From contig NC_084609.1 of the NCBI RefSeq assembly GCF_033807715.1, forward strand, positions 33,871,350 to 33,935,349: a stretch of 64,000 bases of DNA, read 5' to 3'. Below the pieces are notes generated by a model that had not been told where the DNA came from, ran no database searches, and saw only the letters and a list, made by a program, of their open reading frames with translations. The position numbers and the translations under genes were made by a program. This stretch comes from Cololabis saira (Eukaryota > Chordata > Actinopteri > Beloniformes > Belonidae). Of this stretch, positions 62,245 through 64,000 are shown one piece after another; position 1 is the first letter of the stretch; each line of letters starts with the position of its first letter.

Positions 62245-62361
62245 AGTTTTCTCAGAAATGTCACAAGTAACCAACAACCTGACTCACCCACGCTTCCAGC
62301 TGACAGAAGAGGAGGAAGAAGCTGATATCATCTGGGCTTATAACCACATCAAAGACTACAG
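62245..62361 (+). CDS. ttll12: TTLL12, exon 7
   Basis: The exon encodes VFSEMSQVTNNLTHPRFQLT and then an acidic run and NHIKDYR. Human TTLL12 has VYTDVQQVASSLTHPRFTLT and FKDYR. The acceptor is TTCCCCAG. A stronger-looking acceptor 23 bases upstream precedes the same seven bases but leads to a stop. The donor is GTGAGC, phase 2. The next exons are outside the window. Confidence 0.93.
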
Positions 62362-62768
62362 GTGAGCAGCAGGAACATACATGGAAGCCTGTTGTTATCT
62401 ATTAGATTAATATAATCTATCACATTCTGTACCAAGAGAGGGACTTAAAGAAAATAGAGGGTTGACAATATTCCACATTTTAGTGTGACTGATAAGTCTG
62501 TGTCTGATTTGCAGTTTTAATATCCTCCTTTGCTGAGTTTTAAATAATTCTTCATAGTTTTGAATTATTTCTGCAGAACATTTACTTCATGAATGTGTAT
62601 TTATTGACATCGTCTGACAAAAAACCACATTGACATGTCTACATATAATCTATTTGACAACAAAAACATTGACAAATCTATGAATGAATTGATGGTTTTG
62701 TGACATTGAGCAGCGTCTGCATCGTCCTCCGGGGGTTACAGAGAATCAGCAACTCCACAACTAATGAG
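62362..62768. other. ttll12 intron 7, unassigned
   Basis: AT-rich intron sequence in which I see no repeat family or exon. Confidence 0.4.
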
Positions 62769-63059
62769 CAGGGGTCGCAACCCAAAAGGTTTTAGGGCCG
62801 TGTTGGACCAAAAACACAAAAAACAAATATGTCTGGAGCCGCAAAAAATGGAAAATCTTGTATCAGCCTTAGAATGAAGACAACACATGCTGCATGTTTC
62901 TATATTAGTTATAAATGGGGAAAGATTTTTTTTTTCATTATGCACTTCGAGAAAAAGTTGAAATGTCGAGAAAAAAGTTGAAATGTTGAGAAAAAAGTCT
63001 AAATGTCGAGAAAAAAGCCACTAGGGCGGCGCTAAAGAGCCGCGGTTTGCCGCCCCCCG
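62769..63059 (+). mobile_element. hAT-like MITE, damaged copy of the 9920 family
   Basis: CAGGGGTCGCAACCC start, TTGGACCAAAAACACAAAAA block, four GAAATGTCGAGAAAAAAG units, and a degraded right end GGTTTGCCGCCCCCCG. No target duplication can be read. Confidence 0.7.
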
Positions 63060-63257
63060 CCCCCGGGGTCTTTACCTGGAAAGGGGTCGAGTGCTGTCTC
63101 GGGTTCAGAAATCAGATCTTATCCAAAGAGAAAGAGTTCAAATATCTCAGCATCTTGTTTGCAAGTGAGGAAAGAATGGCTTGGAAAACAGAAGCAACAA
63201 AAAAACATTTGATGAAAAGGAGAAAAGAAGAGGAAGGAAAATGGGATGGAAGTCCTT

Positions 63258-63716
63258 TTTTTTTTTTTTTACCTTGTCTGCACACATATTAATGATTGAT
63301 ACCATGACGGTAGAAACCAAAAGTATATATATGTGCATTATTACTATATTTAATATATATACATATATATACGCACACATATGCGTACACATACATAAAT
63401 ATACACATACAAACCCAGTGTTTTTTTTTTTTTGGGGGGGGGGAGGGGGGGTGACGACATCCACTGCCAATCCAGGAAGCAGGAACACACGGAGACACAC
63501 GTCAAGCACTGGAAATCTGCAACAAAAAACCACAAACAAAGCACGAAACCGGCACGGAGCCGACCAAAACAATAACAGCAATCGACCCAAATGTTGAGAT
63601 CTGATCGTCGCAGTCTGAGCTAAGCTATCGCTACCGCTACCTAACCCCAAAAACTAGAGAGCCAGCATGCAGGTGAACAAGCCAGTGTGTATGTCTATGT
63701 GTGTGTGTATGTATAT

Positions 63717-63778
<62 letters not shown>

Positions 63779-63783
63779 CTAAG

Positions 63784-63830
<47 letters not shown>

Positions 63831-64000
63831 CAAACAAAGCTCCACCTGAAGTGTATCTATAGTGGGGGAGGGGGGGGAGCAACCCCGCCACCTGCGAGAC
63901 CAGAGGCCGACACGGAAGAGCCCGGAACCCAGGCCACCGGCAACCCCACAGAGGGGAGAAGTAGGAGGGAGGCAACCCACCGCCTGCGAGGCCCCCCCCC
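63258..64000 (-). mobile_element. Second copy of the GC-rich poly(A) retroposon, cut by window edge
   Basis: A T-run at 63258-63271 followed by ACCTTGTCTGCACACATATT is the reverse complement of the tail region at 11320-11360. The match continues through the (GT)n runs at 63721-63829 into the GC-rich part at the right edge. It is not inside a hAT element, so this sequence moves by itself. Confidence 0.75.

Noticed and set aside
62219..62361. Using the upstream acceptor as the start of ttll12 exon 7
   Set aside because: It gives a stop after 15 codons; the acceptor at 62243-62244 restores the family sequence.
63147..63650. Mixed low-complexity frame at the right edge
   Set aside because: It runs through homopolymers and (GT)n of the retroposon copy.

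Overview
The window is nuclear DNA of a ray-finned (teleost) fish. The coding sequence is split into short exons with GT-AG introns, the three host genes are vertebrate lipid, sulfotransferase and tubulin-ligase-like genes, and most of the space is taken by teleost-type transposons, LINE tails, microsatellites and minisatellites. I see no operons, prokaryotic signals or CRISPR arrays.

Host genes. (1) sult4a1 on the minus strand: exon 1 at 23503-23671, exon 2 at 16365-16495, exon 3 at 15399-15479; the remaining exons are not in the window and should lie to its left. (2) A patatin-like phospholipase gene of the PNPLA2/PNPLA3 group, most like pnpla3, on the plus strand with eight exons from 29192 to 40934. 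It gives one continuous 392-residue frame with the Ser47/Asp166 dyad. (3) ttll12 on the plus strand, exons 1-7 from 47228 to 62361; the catalytic TTL-like half lies beyond the right edge. sult4a1 and the pnpla gene are divergent, with start codons 5.5 kb apart; ttll12 follows pnpla in the same direction. From memory, all three map to human 22q13, so the block looks like a compact version of that synteny.

Mobile DNA. At 887-9211 sits a full-length, apparently young Ty3/Gypsy LTR retrotransposon: 802-bp LTRs, a TCTG target duplication, gag, protease-RT-RNase H and integrase. Its gag stop codon is abutted by a canonical -1 frameshift heptamer followed by a plausible pseudoknot, which is the most interesting signal here. 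To its right is a set of nested insertions (about 9535-13478): a Tc1/IS630-type transposase relic broken by a hAT-like element, itself broken by a GC-rich poly(A) retroposon, and again by a 727-bp MITE with a TTA target duplication. A minus-strand L2/CR1-type LINE (17463-21978) carries a TTAA-flanked MITE and a 40-bp minisatellite inside its RT domain. Further non-autonomous hAT, piggyBac-like, Harbinger-like and mariner-like elements fill the introns, many with readable target-site duplications. A decayed gypsy relic (43160-45460) and a decayed hAT transposase (58500-59830) lie on either side of or inside ttll12.

Tandem repeats are unusually dense: an 18-bp array upstream of sult4a1, arrays of about 51 and 50 bp in pnpla introns, and an array of about 45 copies of a roughly 30-bp unit in ttll12 intron 5 that also occurs at 27.0 kb. 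All exon coordinates were set by eye from splice signals and recalled protein families; no alignment was run.
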